Made by a program: the position numbers and the translations under genes. The notes under the pieces are model-generated. The model did not search any database. It had not been told where the DNA came from and worked only from the letters and a program-made list of their open reading frames with translations. From Blastobasis lacticolella (lineage: Eukaryota; Arthropoda; Insecta; Lepidoptera; Blastobasidae): a stretch of DNA of 64,000 nt. Below, piece after piece: positions 1-13,405 of this stretch. Location: assembly GCA_905147135.1 (NCBI GenBank), contig LR990045.1, positions 19,568,173 through 19,632,172 on the forward strand, read 5' to 3'. Positions within the stretch are counted from its first letter, which is position 1. Every line of letters begins with the position of its first letter.

Positions 1-690
1 TACTGAGATCATAAATTTCCACTTTCCATGTTATCTTTATAGTAGAGACTTACATTTGAGCTAACGATCGTTACGGCCAGCGAATAATTTCGGTAATAAT
101 TAACCATCGTTACCTTACGCTATCGCTATCTATGTCGATACCGCAGCCCCAGGAATATATGCTGTCAAATAGCGGAATATTGGAACACATTTCTTACACT
201 GGCACAGCAAGTAACAGCAATAGTAGCTCCCTCTTGACACTATTGGCAGACTTCATATATTCGGCTTTAGATTATTATTTTATTTTCGAAGTGAAATCTT
301 CTTGACCACCATTCACATTGCTCTGATTGATGATGCTGAATGGGATAAATTCGTCTCCCGTCGACTTGAAACAGAAAACGTTTTTATCTTTTGTGACTTG
401 ATCCGAGTGAGATTCCATAGTCTTAACATAATAATTATGTAGGTAACGTCAGTTTGTTGGTAATGTTTCTCCAACTTTGAATTTAATTTCTTTATTGTCA
501 TTTTCCACATAATATTTCCTGACCATCCGCTTAAAAAACTTTTCATTAAGGCGCATGTTATCGAATTCTCAAAATGTCGAGGTGTTCAATTCACGAAATA
601 TCCTCATTTTAATTGGACATTTTGTGGGTAAACGCGTTGTTTAAGCTATATTGAAGGGAATAAAATTAATATTTCCGTTTTTGTTCACAG

Positions 691-1739
691 TTCTACAGAT
701 TTATGTCGGATATATCGTTGTCGTTCGTGCTCGCCTTCGTGCTGTGCATTGCCGTCGATGCGCCCTTCTCCACTCTTCAGAAGCTAATCCTCAATGGAGG
801 TAACCTATTATATAATTCATAGCCATACTTCATAGTTATAGAGTATTTTACGACCTGAGGATGCCGAAGATCGAACAAAATGGAGAAGGAAGAGTAGGAA
901 ATCGGACACTGGCAAAAGCTGGGATTGACCGCTGAGATGATGATGATGAGTTATTGATAAAATATTTTATCTGTCTCCAATTATTCTCTAATCAAAGTTC
1001 AAGTCGTTCAGTCAGTAGGATAAAGAAGTCGGACTTCGAAACTGTCTGTATTTACTGTATCGGTACTATGTCTGATCAAACTGAATTGTTTTTTTACTGA
1101 AGTATTAGGAAAAGTATCACTGGATATCGTTATCCGATTGGCGCAGTGCCACCATCTCGTCCAGTTGAGATTCTGCTTCGACAAAACTGAAACTTTTATA
1201 CAAGATTTAACTCAAGCGAAAAATACGAAGAAACTTTTGCCAAATGTGTTGAAACATCAAATTATGCGTAAAATAATCTTATACTTGATTGCGCAGATTA
1301 GTTCTAAGTTGTAGGGAACATCTAAGTATTCACCATATTTAATATGAAAGTAGGGAAACCTATTCAAAATGAGTTAAGGTATCCTTTTTAGGCATTACAT
1401 TTTGGGTATCAGGAAAATCATCATCACAGCCTGTAACAGTCCACTGCAGGACTTAGGGCCTCTCCCACGAAAGGGGAGGTTATTGCCATAATCTCCACGC
1501 TTGGCAGGCGGGTTGGAGATCGCAGTGTTTAAATATAACAATGAAAAATGCTGCTACCCATTTTCCAGTCTACGGAGACTCTTGATCTTTTGCCTTGAAT
1601 AATGTGATTTTTCTTTCTTTCAGGTGGCAAAAGACCACAGAAACAAAAAGAAGATCCACCTCCAGATATCCCTTCTATACCACACATACCACGAGTGGTC
1701 ATCGACACCGAGAATAAATACATAAAAACGACATTATAA
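691..1739 (+). CDS. Acyltransferase-3 / nose resistant to fluoxetine 6-like protein, 3' end (two last exons)
   Basis: Two exons fit together: 691-799 after a TTGTTCACAG acceptor, donor GGTAACC, phase 1; and 1624-1739 after CTTTCTTTCAG, ending TAA at 1737-1739. The first encodes FYRFMSDISLSFVLAFVLC followed by a segment rich in small and hydrophobic residues and ending DAPFSTLQKLILNGG. This resembles the last membrane helix and the conserved acidic/Pro end of insect nrf-6-like acyltransferase-3 proteins, which are multipass membrane proteins linked to lipid or drug uptake. The second is a 38-residue hydrophilic, proline-rich cytoplasmic tail (PPPDIPSIPHIP). The rest of the gene lies left of the window. 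Assignment rests on recognising the C-terminal helix only, so the family is likely but not certain. The intron (800-1623) is filled by an RTE-type LINE tail (about 880-952) and a repeat-family-A copy. Confidence 0.72.
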
Positions 1740-1801
1740 TCCATATTGAGGAATTAGTTTTAATGCAATTACTATTTATTAATCGAAGACTGACTCATGT
1801 A

Positions 1802-1965
1802 AATAAATTATGCTTAATAATAACAAATACTTAAATATGTTTAACGATTATAATGGATGAAATATCTTAGCGTTAGGATTAAGAGAGCCTATCCTACTTG
1901 ATGTGGGACAAGGAGTAGACACAGTATAAGAAATGTTTAGGAATATCAAATAATTAATTAATAAA
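1802..1965 (+). terminator. Candidate poly(A) signals of the nrf-6-like gene
   Basis: AATAAA occurs at 1802-1807 and again at 1960-1965, 63 and 221 bases after the stop codon, in AT-rich sequence. Either could direct 3' processing; choosing needs transcript ends. Confidence 0.5.
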
Positions 1966-2035
1966 TTATTTACTTTTGTAAATCAAATCAGTTTTATTTA
2001 TAATTATGCCACCATGATTTTTTATATGTAATACA

Positions 2036-2205
2036 GCAGACAAACAGGCAAGCGGGCCACCTTATGGAAAGTGGTCATCGCCGCCTATAGACAACAGCAA
2101 CACCAGGAGCGCTACCAATACGTTGTCCGCCTCTAAGGAGACCTCTAATATACTTCTTCCAAAGAAAACCTGTGGCTGGGAGCTCAATCCATTGATTCTT
2201 TCCTC
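2036..2205 (+). repeat. Repeat family N fragment
   Basis: Shares a long stretch with 42366-42630: AGCGGGCCACCT, then GCTACCAATACGTT, TCTAATATAC and GTGGCTGGGAGCTCA in the same order. The first part (AGCGGGCCACCTGATGGAAAGTGGTCA) is the complement of a module in SINE family C, so the two families share a segment. Confidence 0.65.
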
Positions 2206-2559
2206 CTGAATTTGACCTCCAGTGTAGAGATAAAGTTAATTAAAATGAAATTAATTGGGAACGAAGTCGCGACGGGTAGTTAGTAGCGTACGTATAAAGT
2301 TAGAACACTAAATGTCAATTGACTAGACTGACTGCCACCCGAAAAGAGAGCAATCAATGTATCAAACATCACTCTCTGAATGCCGTGATCCTCGGATTCG
2401 AATTCGGCTGAATGCGAACCAAAAAATGCTTGAATGGCAAAGGAAATACCTCGTTATTTTTTTTGTTGTGTAAAAATATTTGCACTATCTGAAAAAAATC
2501 ATTTCGCGAACATTCGCATAACGCACATGCGAAAAATGTATTAAAATAAGAATAACCTC

Positions 2560-2607
2560 TCTCATGACCTTGAGGTCATCTCGTGAGATGACCTCAAGGT
2601 CATGAGA
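2560..2607. repeat. Perfect 23-bp hairpin containing AGGTCA-type half sites
   Basis: Arms 2560-2582 and 2585-2607 are exact reverse complements separated by GT. Each arm includes TCAAGGTCA or its complement, the extended half-site bound by FTZ-F1/SF-1/ERR-type nuclear receptors, next to a second AGGTCA. It lies about 530 bases upstream of the gene A start codon. Confidence 0.85.
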
Positions 2608-2635
2608 ATGGAACTCATGAAACCAGTATATAATA

Positions 2636-2863
2636 TTACTAGCTTTTGCCCGGGGCTTCGTCCGCGTAAAATAGGGTTATACTATTCCAGACCCGTTCCC
2701 AGTAGAACCACATTGAATTTCGGGATAAATTATTGTCTATTTGCTACTATAGGCTATAAGCTCTATTACTGCCAAATTTCATTAAAATCGTTTAAGTAGT
2801 TTTTGCGTGAAGGAGTAACAAATATGCTTATACACTTTCGCATTTATAACATTAGTAGGACTT
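2636..2863 (+). mobile_element. Family D retroposon (ACTAGCTTTTGCCC... type)
   Basis: Begins TTACTAGCTTTTGCCCGGGG and CTTCGTCCGCG and ends near GCATTTATAACATTAGTAGG, the hallmark ends of a very common lepidopteran non-autonomous element. Another copy (3' part) is at about 34975-35180, and a 5' fragment at about 39576-39612. Confidence 0.75.
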
Positions 2864-3132
2864 TGACAAATGTGGCATTGAACGGCAGCCAGACACCGTA
2901 TCTGATGATACACATGACAATGTTTAATTAACAAATCATTCGTATGTACAGTGTTTATTGCTGCAAAACATTACTGATAATGGAAACAGTTAACAGAGTG
3001 GTTAGCTTTGGTTTATCTTGAATTGTTATTCAACAGAAGAAATTACTAATGTTGCTTGTGAAAATAGTGGCGTGGAAGAAAACAAGTTTGTGGGTGTTTT
3101 GTTAAAAAGGAAATGTCAGTAACTTCTTAGAG

Positions 3133-6100
3133 ATGGATGTGGAATTTGTGAGACACACTTTTGAAGATGGTCATGATGGGGTTGTGGTTAAGAGCAGTAA
3201 GTTTTATTTATTGTTTAGCATCGTCTGTGATAGCGTCTTTACATTTATCAACATTTTGGCGTGGCGTGGGTATCACACATCAACTTTAGCTGTCTATGAA
3301 AAGTGACACATTAAATGATGGTGGCGTTAGTTCTGATTTTGACCACATACCAAATGATCCTTGCAGTTCTGACGACTTAACTCAGCAAATGTCATTAATT
3401 TGCTACTTAGCTGAACCCGCTGCTACCTATGTCGATGACTTTAGTTCTACCATAGACCATTATGGTTCTACTACGTATCTGATGTTAACGTATGGAAAGT
3501 ATTTCTGAATAGCCCTTTTTTGCTAGCTGACTGAGTCTATTGTATTGACAAATAATATTGTTGCAACTATACAGGTGGACTCTGCGTAAAAAGCAAGCCG
3601 ACTTGGGAAATTATAATATTGATTGAAATCAACAAGTAAGCATCCTGATTTTGAATAATTAAAATGTCCATCTTTTAGCTGTCTTAACTGTCTTGTTGTA
3701 TAAGATGAACGTCTGCATTATTCAAGATTATGTTGCTTACTTGTTGATTTAAATCAATCTTATAAATTCCCAAGTAGCTTTACTTTTTATACAGTTCACA
3801 CCTCGGAACCCAAAATACGCCATAGACGTAAATTATTGTTATCACCATGTGAGATAACAAACTTAGGATGATAAGCTGTAACTATCGCCCATAACATTTA
3901 CGATTCATGCACTTAGGTACCATGTGACAAAAATGTGTGTGTGTGAGGACTTCGAATAAACATATCTTGCCTATAAATGCCACCTTATCCTTCAAACCGG
4001 AAAGCAACAATGGAAGAAATCCCATTGTGGAATAAGCCCGCCTTTGCTTTGTAAAATGATATTTTTCTCATTACTATATTTCTTTTTAATTGCAATAAAG
4101 AGTTTATTACTACTACTACTACTTACTAGACACTAAGGTCCTTATTACACCTACATAGAGTTCAAACTCGGCGTGCGTCACCTCCAAATGCTGTATATGC
4201 TGACCTGCGCAGCGACGATAGGCGCGATGCGCGCTAGCACACCTGTCGCCGTGATGGCCATGTGTGACGTCAACAGGCAGAACGACACTTACATAAAAGT
4301 AAGTATAAATGAAAATAAATGAAAGTGTGGTTTACTATCAGGTAAGATGACGGTCAAATATCTGGTTACTGGTGGAATAAGTAACCCCATTAATTTAAAC
4401 CCGCGAATCAAAGAACCCAATCTGCTGCCGTTACAGAAAAAAGAAAGTTAATATTTATTTAGGTTTCTATCACTGCGGCTTTATTTTTTATTCCAACTGC
4501 CAATCGATTACGTAAATCACGTAACGAAGATTTTAATAATTAATTAGCCTTATCGATAATGCAATTGCACTTGGCTAACCTCTGGTTTGGCGTAGTCAGA
4601 TATAGTATACCGCCATACCTTGCAGATAAACTGTTGTAGACTAGTGAAGTCCAGAACATCACCAGGGCATCGTAGTATTCCCTCCTGCTACCAAGTCACC
4701 GTACAGCTAGATTTCGGGGATTATTTCGATTTTCAGCTACAAAATGCTGGAATGATCTGTCACCTCCTCTCCGTAGCCTGAAATCATAACATTCATTTAA
4801 TAAAAACGTAAAGGAATTTATTTAGAACAAACAAAAAAAAGAATGATGTTTGTACTCACCACAAGCGTTGAAGGCTCATGGCGTGGATGGTGGTGACACC
4901 AAGCCACATTATGCGACCGACCAATACCAAAGGCCATATCATATCATTAATTGTATATCTCTTTGATTAATATGATCAAATTCCTTTCAATGTGAGTTTC
5001 TTCAGTGTGTTTTCCAATGCATTGTAGTTGTCGCCCATTAAACTACTTTTACTTAAGACTTAGCCATAGGTAGGTAAATACAAGGTTGACATAATTATTT
5101 TTTATTTCTCAATTATATTATTTCTTTGACATTTATTTTATTTAATAGTAGGTTGCTGCTTGAAAAAATACAATACAATTAAAATGTTGATTAGTGTTTA
5201 ATATTCACCGGAAACAATAATTATCATACACCAATTTTTGTTTTTTCTAGGGCTCCATACTATTACACATTACAATACACACTAAACAAGTATTTATCTA
5301 TTTAAAACGTTTTTCGTCCGTGCCTCACTCAGCAGGTCTCATTGAAAACTAGCGCCCTGGTCTCCGCCAGGGCATGAAGCTGAGTGAGGTCCCTTTTACA
5401 CACCACACCACATCCACATGCAACGGCTCTGTTCTTCGTTTTTCTTTTATTCGTGTATGATTATCTAGTTGTTTCACAATTTCATGTTGTTTGCTTTTAT
5501 TGGTTTTGTTTGTGCATTTTTATGTAACTTTTTAAATTTTTTGTTTCATGGCTCTGGAATCGAGCTACTGACCTGAAATTATACCTGTATTGTTGCAGGT
5601 CAGTTGTTCGAACCCATTCTAAGCCAATATGTAATGTGTTTGTGGTGTTATTGTGTGTAAATAAATGTTTTCTATTCTATTCTATTCAATTAATTAAACA
5701 ACAACATACACACAATATAAACAAAACAAAGATGAAAACATAACTACTAGTAACTAAAATTAAATTATTCTAAAACTCTAATCTAAAAATCGATATGTGC
5801 AAATATCACCTAAAACACAGCCACTGTTGGGGATGGTGCCGATAACGCTGGCTGCGTTTCTCCGCTGGATGGCTATCCCTATTCGTTGGCCGAGGAATGA
5901 GCCAGCGCTGCGCTCACCGGTGGAACGAATTGAACAAACTCTTAATTTGGCAAATAGCTTTTTGGCTTTAAGGCCCCACGGTCCCAAAGTTTCCACAGCA
6001 AACGCAGTAAATACACAATTATCATTATCTCAATTATTAATGTTATAAATTATTTCGAGAAGCAATGCTTTTCAAAATAAAATTGTTGAAACGTCTGCCA

Positions 6101-8574
6101 TGACAGGTTTCATATAACCACGGAAATTTAACCCGCCTACAAATCTTGGAGATTATGACACAAATGCTTTGCCGGATGTTCTTAGTCATCATCACAGCCC
6201 ATAACAGACTACTGCAGGAGTAAGGATCGGTCTCACGAAAATGAAGGTTATTGCCAAAATCGCCACGCTTGGCTGATAGGTTGGAGATCACAGTGTTGTA
6301 AATGTTACAATGGAGTTGCACGACCTCATTCCGCCGGCCCCTTTCCGCCATCGGGAAACGCGATCCGGGCGAGCGCTTCATCCTTATGTCGTGCATCTTC
6401 CAGCTGCCCGCACGAACCGCTTTGGTTCAACCTTTATAATGCGAACGGCTAAGTAATGGAACGCGTTGCCTGCGAGTGTGTTCCCTGATCACTATAATCT
6501 GGACGCCTTCATGGCTAGAGTGAATAGGCTGTTCCTAGACAGGCATGCTCCATCTTCGACCGCATCGTCACTTACCACCAGGTGAGATGGCGGTCAAATG
6601 CATGGATAGTCTAAAATAAAAAAAAAAAATGGAAATAGCTGCTGCCCATTTTCCAGGCCACGAAGACTCTAACCCTATTGCCTTGAAAGCAATAGGCGCT
6701 GTTCTAATTGGCAACTTTTGTGAGACCATAGTCGTACGACGGACGTCGCCCGACCAATAGAAGACCGTAAAATTGCCCGTCGCACGACCATTGCCAATTA
6801 GGACAACGAAATAGTCACCTTGTATTACAGCCTTGTGCTATTCTTCTCTGCCGGACACCACATCGTCATTTTCTCAGTATATATATTTTTATCTTATTAT
6901 TTCAGATACACGATTGGAGTCCGAGAGCTCAAGGTCAGATTCTGTCTCTATACTTCCTGGGGTACGCAGTTATGGTGCTGCCAGCCGAGCTCTATCTGAA
7001 GAGGTTTAGCGGCAAGCTGCTGTTATCCGTGGTTCTGCTTATAAACGGCGCTTTGGCACTGGCCATGCCTTTCATCGCTGGCAAGGTAAGTTCTCAACAA
7101 GCTCCGTTCATTGGATGAATGTAATCCTTGGGGTACGTCTAAATCCAGATCCATGTCCAGTAGGCTAATTACGTAACGCTATTGCTAACAATTCTCTGAT
7201 TTCAATGATTGAAATTGTTACTTTTGCTATTCGTATCATCGATTTAATGGATTTAGTTGCTAACAAAGTTCCATAGCAATAAACTGAAAATATTAAATCA
7301 GTCATACGTAAGAGAAAAGCCAAGAAAACCCGTGCGAAGTAGAGACGGATCGCTAGTTATGGTTGTGAATGAGAAAAATATGACAGGGAATAGGTATGAA
7401 TAAATATTGTAACTTGTAAAAGTTTGAAAAAGAACTGTAATTTAATTTTGTATTCTGTATTTGAGAGGTATTATATTAGGTATATGTCTGGTATTAAATA
7501 GACAATGGAAGTTGTTTAGCATTGTTATCTATTTAAGCTAAACCAATGTAAAACAACCTTGTTCATGGGCCATACTTAGAAATAGTCTACAAAGTTTTTC
7601 TCTTTATTATACCTTTTACTATCCCACGGAAACCTGATATTTTTTCAAGATCAAAAGAACCCGAAAGTAATGTAGTTTCCTATTAGTGTAACAATTTTCA
7701 GTTCAGTATTTTCGGAGGTTACATGACATTCAAACTTTCTTTGTCTTTGACTATCTTACAAGAACTTGACGTTTTTTCCCTATGACAACACAAAAACAAC
7801 TTAAATTAACTTTACACTAATTTTAAAAGAAGCGGCCACACGTAGATCCTGTGCAGATGTTTTTTCAAATGATTATTTATTAAATGCTAATGTTCTGTAC
7901 TAATATCCGGAAATAAAATTGTTTATGCTTTATGTAATGAGCTATTGAAGTAAATAATTTCGCTATAGCGAGTTAAAATGTCATAGAGAATACTTGGAAA
8001 AGCAGTAAATACCTGTATTACTCAAAACTAAATATCTGTTAGTACAATATCGTCTTAACTTACACTAGAAGCCCCACTCTTTGCCATTTCCGGTGCAACA
8101 GGAATGGCCAAGAGCGAGGGTCGCCGCTCCTCTCCCTCATACGACGGCCCACATCTTTATAGCGAGTTTATAATGACATGTTTTGTCAATATCTCACCGA
8201 CACATACACCTGTTATAAGTCCACGCGCAAAATATATAAAAGAATAGTTTCCATGAGGTTTTTCCTAGCGTTTAACAAGTTACACCGAACATATTTACTT
8301 CCAAAACAATCGACATGGTTCTATTGATTCTTGCCAGAAGTATCTTACAAAGCACGTCAGCTACGTCATAGTAAATATCGCGGCCGTCCTCATAACTTCA
8401 CGTAAACAGACAGCAAGGCATTTTATTACTCTTTCCTTCCTTGTACCGACTCAAAATTAGTTTGTTTTCGGAGCATAATATGAAACAATTTTCCTGGTTT
8501 TTCGTTCGGCTAGCTATAACGTATTCAAAGATATCAAAGTTTAATGTGTAATTTAGGAAGACTTCTGTTATTGC

Positions 8575-8606
<32 letters not shown>

Positions 8607-11600
8607 TTTATGATTTGTTGTGATTTGAGTTCATTTATAAAAATATCAGCAATAGATTTAAAAGAAAACCACTTAATTCAATTTTTGCTGTAAATTGTAA
8701 ATAGGAGCGTCGGTGGTTGAGCGGTTAGGGTATCCGACTCGTAAGCGAGAGGTACCGGGTTCGAATCCTGCTGCGGCCATGTACCAATGACTCTTTTCTG
8801 AGTTATGTACATTAATGGAATACTAACCGAAGCTCTTACAGTGAGGGAAAACATCGTGATGAAACTTGCACATTCAGGCGACTGGATGTGCAACCATGAT
8901 CCAATCTGGTCAGGTTCTCCTGATAGCAGGGTCATCGAGGTCAGATGGCAGTCGCTCCACTGTAATTACCTGATCAGCCAAATCCTGAAACATGGTCATG
9001 GCGGACCACGGGCCCTCCTGCGTGAGAGCACAATAGGGACGATTATTATTTATATTTATTAATATTATAATGAAACGCGTTCGAATATTGAGAATTGATA
9101 CTGTGAGCTCCTACGCCATGTTCATTAGAGCCTTTATGGGTTTGCGTACCATACTCTGCAGTAGCTCTAGCCAATTAATTTCAGTTTTGTGAAGATCAAA
9201 ACATTCAGCATCACAAAAAGAGAAAACTATTCCAGAGTCAAACTGAACAAGGCGCGGGAAAAGCAATTTCTTAATAAGTGTGGGGTGTGTTGTGTAGTCT
9301 CTCAAATCGACTGGCGTGTATGGAACTATGTATGAAATGCCGAGTAGGTAGTTCATTGTCTCTGCCTACACCCCTGGGAAATATGGTTGAGTATATCCCA
9401 TAGCAAAATCCAACATCCAAAAAGTAAACAACCATAGCGTCTGCGCCATTGTAAATTGCTATGACTTTGTGCGAGTTACTGATTTTCCATTTGCTGAATA
9501 TATTGTTATTATTTTACGGGTTTCTTGTGGCGTACTTTGGTTTATGAGTGGTCGAATATTTGGACGCAATTGCATTATTGTTATGGGATTACTGGAGATC
9601 TGTCGATGGTATTAGCTAGGGATTGGTCAGGTGTGTATCATGCTACTCATAAACCAAGGTAAGCAGTAGTAAAGAAACCTTTTAATCGTTTTCTATATAA
9701 GCAACTATAATTATGATAATATCTAACATGTACATTACGTCGCGCCGTTTTCCTATACGGGAGGCAGATACCCTCTTGCTTCGTTCCTGACAAATCTCTC
9801 GCTTCTACCACATTCATTAATTTATTCATACATGACGTTCTTCTAATTTCTTTTTTGAAGAAAATTACCTGCCTCGCCAGAAAGGAACGTCGGTTGTTGT
9901 ACTTTCGACCTCATCTTTTTTTATAATATCGTTTGTTTTAAACGTGATACGTAGATTCGAACGATCTTCTGCTTCCGATTCCATTTACTCCTGCCATGTT
10001 TATCTTTTTCGTTAAATCTACATTAATCTAAAAATATCTAGTAGTGCCTTTTGTGTCATGTATATATTTTCCATGTATTTTATATCATTTTTGAGTTCAA
10101 TAAACTATTAAATAAATAAATGTAATTTTATTATGATATGATTTTGATTTTGATTATGATGAATTTACTCCAGGCCGGGTGGCTAGCAGTATTCAACGCG
10201 CATCTGTGGCTCGGTATGACCCAGGCGTGCCTCTCTCCAGCCAACCAAGCTTTGCTGGCCAACTGGCTCCCGCCCAGCGAGAGGAAATTCTGCGCAGGCG
10301 TTGTTCATGCAGGTACATTTTCGTATTGTCATATTTTTATTGGCTTTAGGAGTCCGTGAAACCTGTGAAATATACCCGGGTAGGTGTAGCCACCTAGTAT
10401 AGCCCACCAATTAATCACACACGGTGATGCGTGAAAATGGAACCCACGGCCACCTTGTGCCAATTATGGACACGTCCGTATATGCGGACGTCGGAACACC
10501 CCGCTGAAGGAGGCAGAGAGCCTCGACCAGGTTCCCTACCTTGTAAACGTAATTTAAATAAGATACAATGGTGGATTTTCTTACTTTTGCTGTAGCTTTT
10601 ACTTAAATATAGGTTCCTATAAATTATGTACAGCGCGGTCTGGTTCTGGGTGGCATTGTCGGGCACTGACCGGCTCTGTCTGGTATTAACAACTTAACTT
10701 AAATTAAGGGGGACCCCTTTTATAAAGGAAACTAAATATGAAGTGTAAAATGTATATGGGTAATAAAAGTAAACAGTATAAAAAAATCAACAAAACAACA
10801 TAACTGAAGAATATTTTAGAAAGTTCCGGAACAAAAGTGAAACAGTACATAAAAAGTGGGTCCCTCTTTACTCTCTCTCATATCTACCTATCAAAAATAA
10901 CACAATATAAAAGTAAAATATGCGTTACAGGCTAAATTAACTTAAAGCAAGCATTTCCAAAGCAGGAACAGGTAGGTAGGAACGGCTATGGATGGTGGGT
11001 TCTTGGTATGTTAGGGTTTGCAGGTAAATAGTGGGCTGCATAATCAAACAGGATGCCAAAGGATGATGGGGCAGGCCGGGTGCTGGCATAAAGACTGCCA
11101 GAGGCTGTGAGCAAACCCCATTTTCAGAAAGTGGTAATGTTTGGTGGCTTGGCAAAATGTTAATAAACTTGTTAAAATGTTATTGAAAGCTCCCGACTCC
11201 CGAACATAAAGCACCCCCTTCGCTTCTCCATATCTGACTTTCGTCAGCAAACCACAATAATTAGGTACACATTAATTAGATGTTTTGGTCACCTCCACCA
11301 CGCATTTAAAAAGGAAAATTGTTGTGAAGAAAGTTTGTTGTCAAAAGCAAACAAAAAATTAAAACTCCGCGCTCAAAGCACCTTCAAAAATTGGGGCACG
11401 TCAAAATCATTACCCCAAAGCGGTTTACCAAAATGTGGGAAAATATAAATATAAAAATAAATAAACTAACAAAATAAGTGAGATAACATGGATTTAAATT
11501 TGTACAATGCTATCATAATCACAAAAAGCAAGAAATAAATAACTAAAAGTAATAAATAAAAGGAAAAGATATACATAAACTACAGGATAACCAGACATTA

Positions 11601-13374
11601 TGCCTTAAAGGTAGCACAATATCTGTCAACAGAGAAACATGGCAACACTGCGCTCGACTATCACTTCCTGACTTGCGCAGTGACAAGGATAGAGCACAAC
11701 ACAGGATAGAGCGCCTGAAAGAGATAAATATATACATAAACAGTTAAGAGAAAAATATATTTTAAATAAATTTCGAATTTGGCAAAGGGACGTGCTAGGC
11801 AGCCTTAAAAGAAAAAGAAAAATAAAGGGAAAGTTCATAAAATTGCAATGTTACACCCCCCTTTTTAACGATTGAAAGAGATATGTAAAGAATAATATAA
11901 AAAAGAGATAATTAGAAAGAGATATGTAATTGACGGCTAGCGACGGTTGGCAACCCAGTGTTGTCGAAATATTCTAGTAGATACTAATCAAATCCAATGA
12001 TGCTATCGTACGAAATGTTTAGATAAAACTATTGACGGCAAATTAATCTTAATTATCCAGTAATTACATGCAAATCAAACTAAATTTGTCTGTCATTAAG
12101 ATAGATTGAAACATAACAAAATACGTCACAGATACACAAACATATGGGATGTCTCTGATGGAATATCAAAACATTTTATACACCGAATCAGTGGTGCTAC
12201 TGTGTACCTTGGTCGGTTTGAGTTCGTATTCGTGTAACTTTATGGGTTACACTTTGTTTTCGTACAACAGTGAATTGCTGAAGTACCGTTTTTGGCTTTA
12301 TGCTTCCATAATGTAAGAAAGCTGGCCCGCCCTCAGACGTTACTATTATTTCAATTACGTAGATGTCATCATCATCATCATCATCATCAGCCTTTACCAG
12401 AGTCCACTTTTCAATTCATTATTCTTTCATTTATTATAATAAATTATTCAAACCAGCGAAGGCGAGCCCTTTTTGGTATTATCCACGATATGACTCACGC
12501 CAAGTCTGCCACGGATGTACTCGTTACGCACTCGATCAAGACGCGTAATGCCATACATCCACTGCAACATTTTCATATTCATATGATTTCGATAATACGC
12601 TTTCAACAAATAAAAAAATGGTTATTCCTCATATGGTGTGTCCTCTTCGTAATGAAAACTTTGTTCTTTTTAATTTCCGGCACAGACGTGCGAGACAATG
12701 CAATAATAAGCAGTCTGCGAGTAATGAAAAGAGGAATACCGGAATTTTTCGTAGAAGTTGAATGTTTCGTAGTTGGAGAATCAGTGTAGTATACCTACAC
12801 ATATTCTTGATGAAAGAATGATAATATTTATTACCTACGCCTAGACATGTTGTAACATGTCTGCGTTAGGACTAACATGATAGAACTCCATGAATGTAGG
12901 AACTATAATGTCTATAGACAGTGGTGATCACTTTCCATCAGGTGGCCCGCTTGCTTGTTTGTCTACCGTTTGACATAAAAAAAAAGAACTTCATCAAAAA
13001 TTTTGTAATAGCACTAGGTAATAAAACAGTGGAACTAGTTATAGCGTTATATTTAAAATACTTGTCTAAGTAACGTTACCATGCGTTCTCACAATGCTCG
13101 TCTGCTAAATGAACGTACTGCGTTTAATACGGCTTTATGATCAATTTCGTTTGATAATGATTTTGATTTTGACTCAAAGAATAGCACCACCCCATCTCTT
13201 CCCGTGGGTGTCGTAAGAGGCGACTAAAGTACAAATCCGAAAGATGGGCAGCAGCATCTTTCTGGGTAGATTTACATCAACTGCACTGCGATCTCCAACC
13301 CGCCTGCCAAGCGTGGAGTTTCCTCCCCTTTCGTGGGAGAGGCCCGAAGTCCTGCAGTGGATTGTTATGGGCTG

Positions 13375-13405
<31 letters not shown>

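Larger units (their letters stand above)
1740..3132. other. Intergenic region between nrf-6-like gene and transporter gene A
   Basis: It contains the 3' UTR of the left gene, a repeat-family-N fragment (about 2036-2205), a perfect hairpin (2560-2607), a family-D retroposon (about 2636-2863), and about 270 bases that must contain the promoter and 5' UTR of gene A. I see no convincing TATA box or initiator. Confidence 0.6.
4299..6905 (+). other. Gene A intron 2: LINE debris and nested repeats
   Basis: Left part: LINE-like fragments (about 4340-4380 and 4640-4790, including GCTACAAAATGCTGGAATGA). Middle: a retroelement 3' end at about 5310-5690. Right: a minus-strand retroelement fragment (5770-6010) and the nested complex at 6186-6862. 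4800-5300 is AT-rich with nothing recognised. Confidence 0.6.
7086..10173 (+). other. Gene A intron 3
   Basis: AT-rich. It includes a (TA)n microsatellite at about 8579-8605, a full SINE family B copy (8704-9062), a candidate inverted-repeat element at 9530-9665, and an unrecognised minus-strand ORF (9111-9356). 7100-8570 shows nothing identifiable. Confidence 0.6.

Noticed and set aside
8704..8780. tRNA gene
   Set aside because: A and B boxes are present, but the same head recurs fused to the same SINE body in many places, and no complete tRNA cloverleaf with anticodon arm was convincing.
9111..9356. 81-codon minus-strand ORF as a gene
   Set aside because: Composition is plausible ([20 protein letters not shown]) but it sits alone in a repeat-rich intron and I recognise no family; possibly an old transposon fragment.
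12360..12395. CRISPR-like short repeats
   Set aside because: Simple CAT trinucleotide run in an insect genome; no spacers or repeat-spacer periodicity anywhere in the window.
12292..12789. 165-codon plus-strand ORF with a His run
   Set aside because: It runs through a (CAT)n tail and the antisense of an RTE reverse transcriptase fragment; composition and position say chance.
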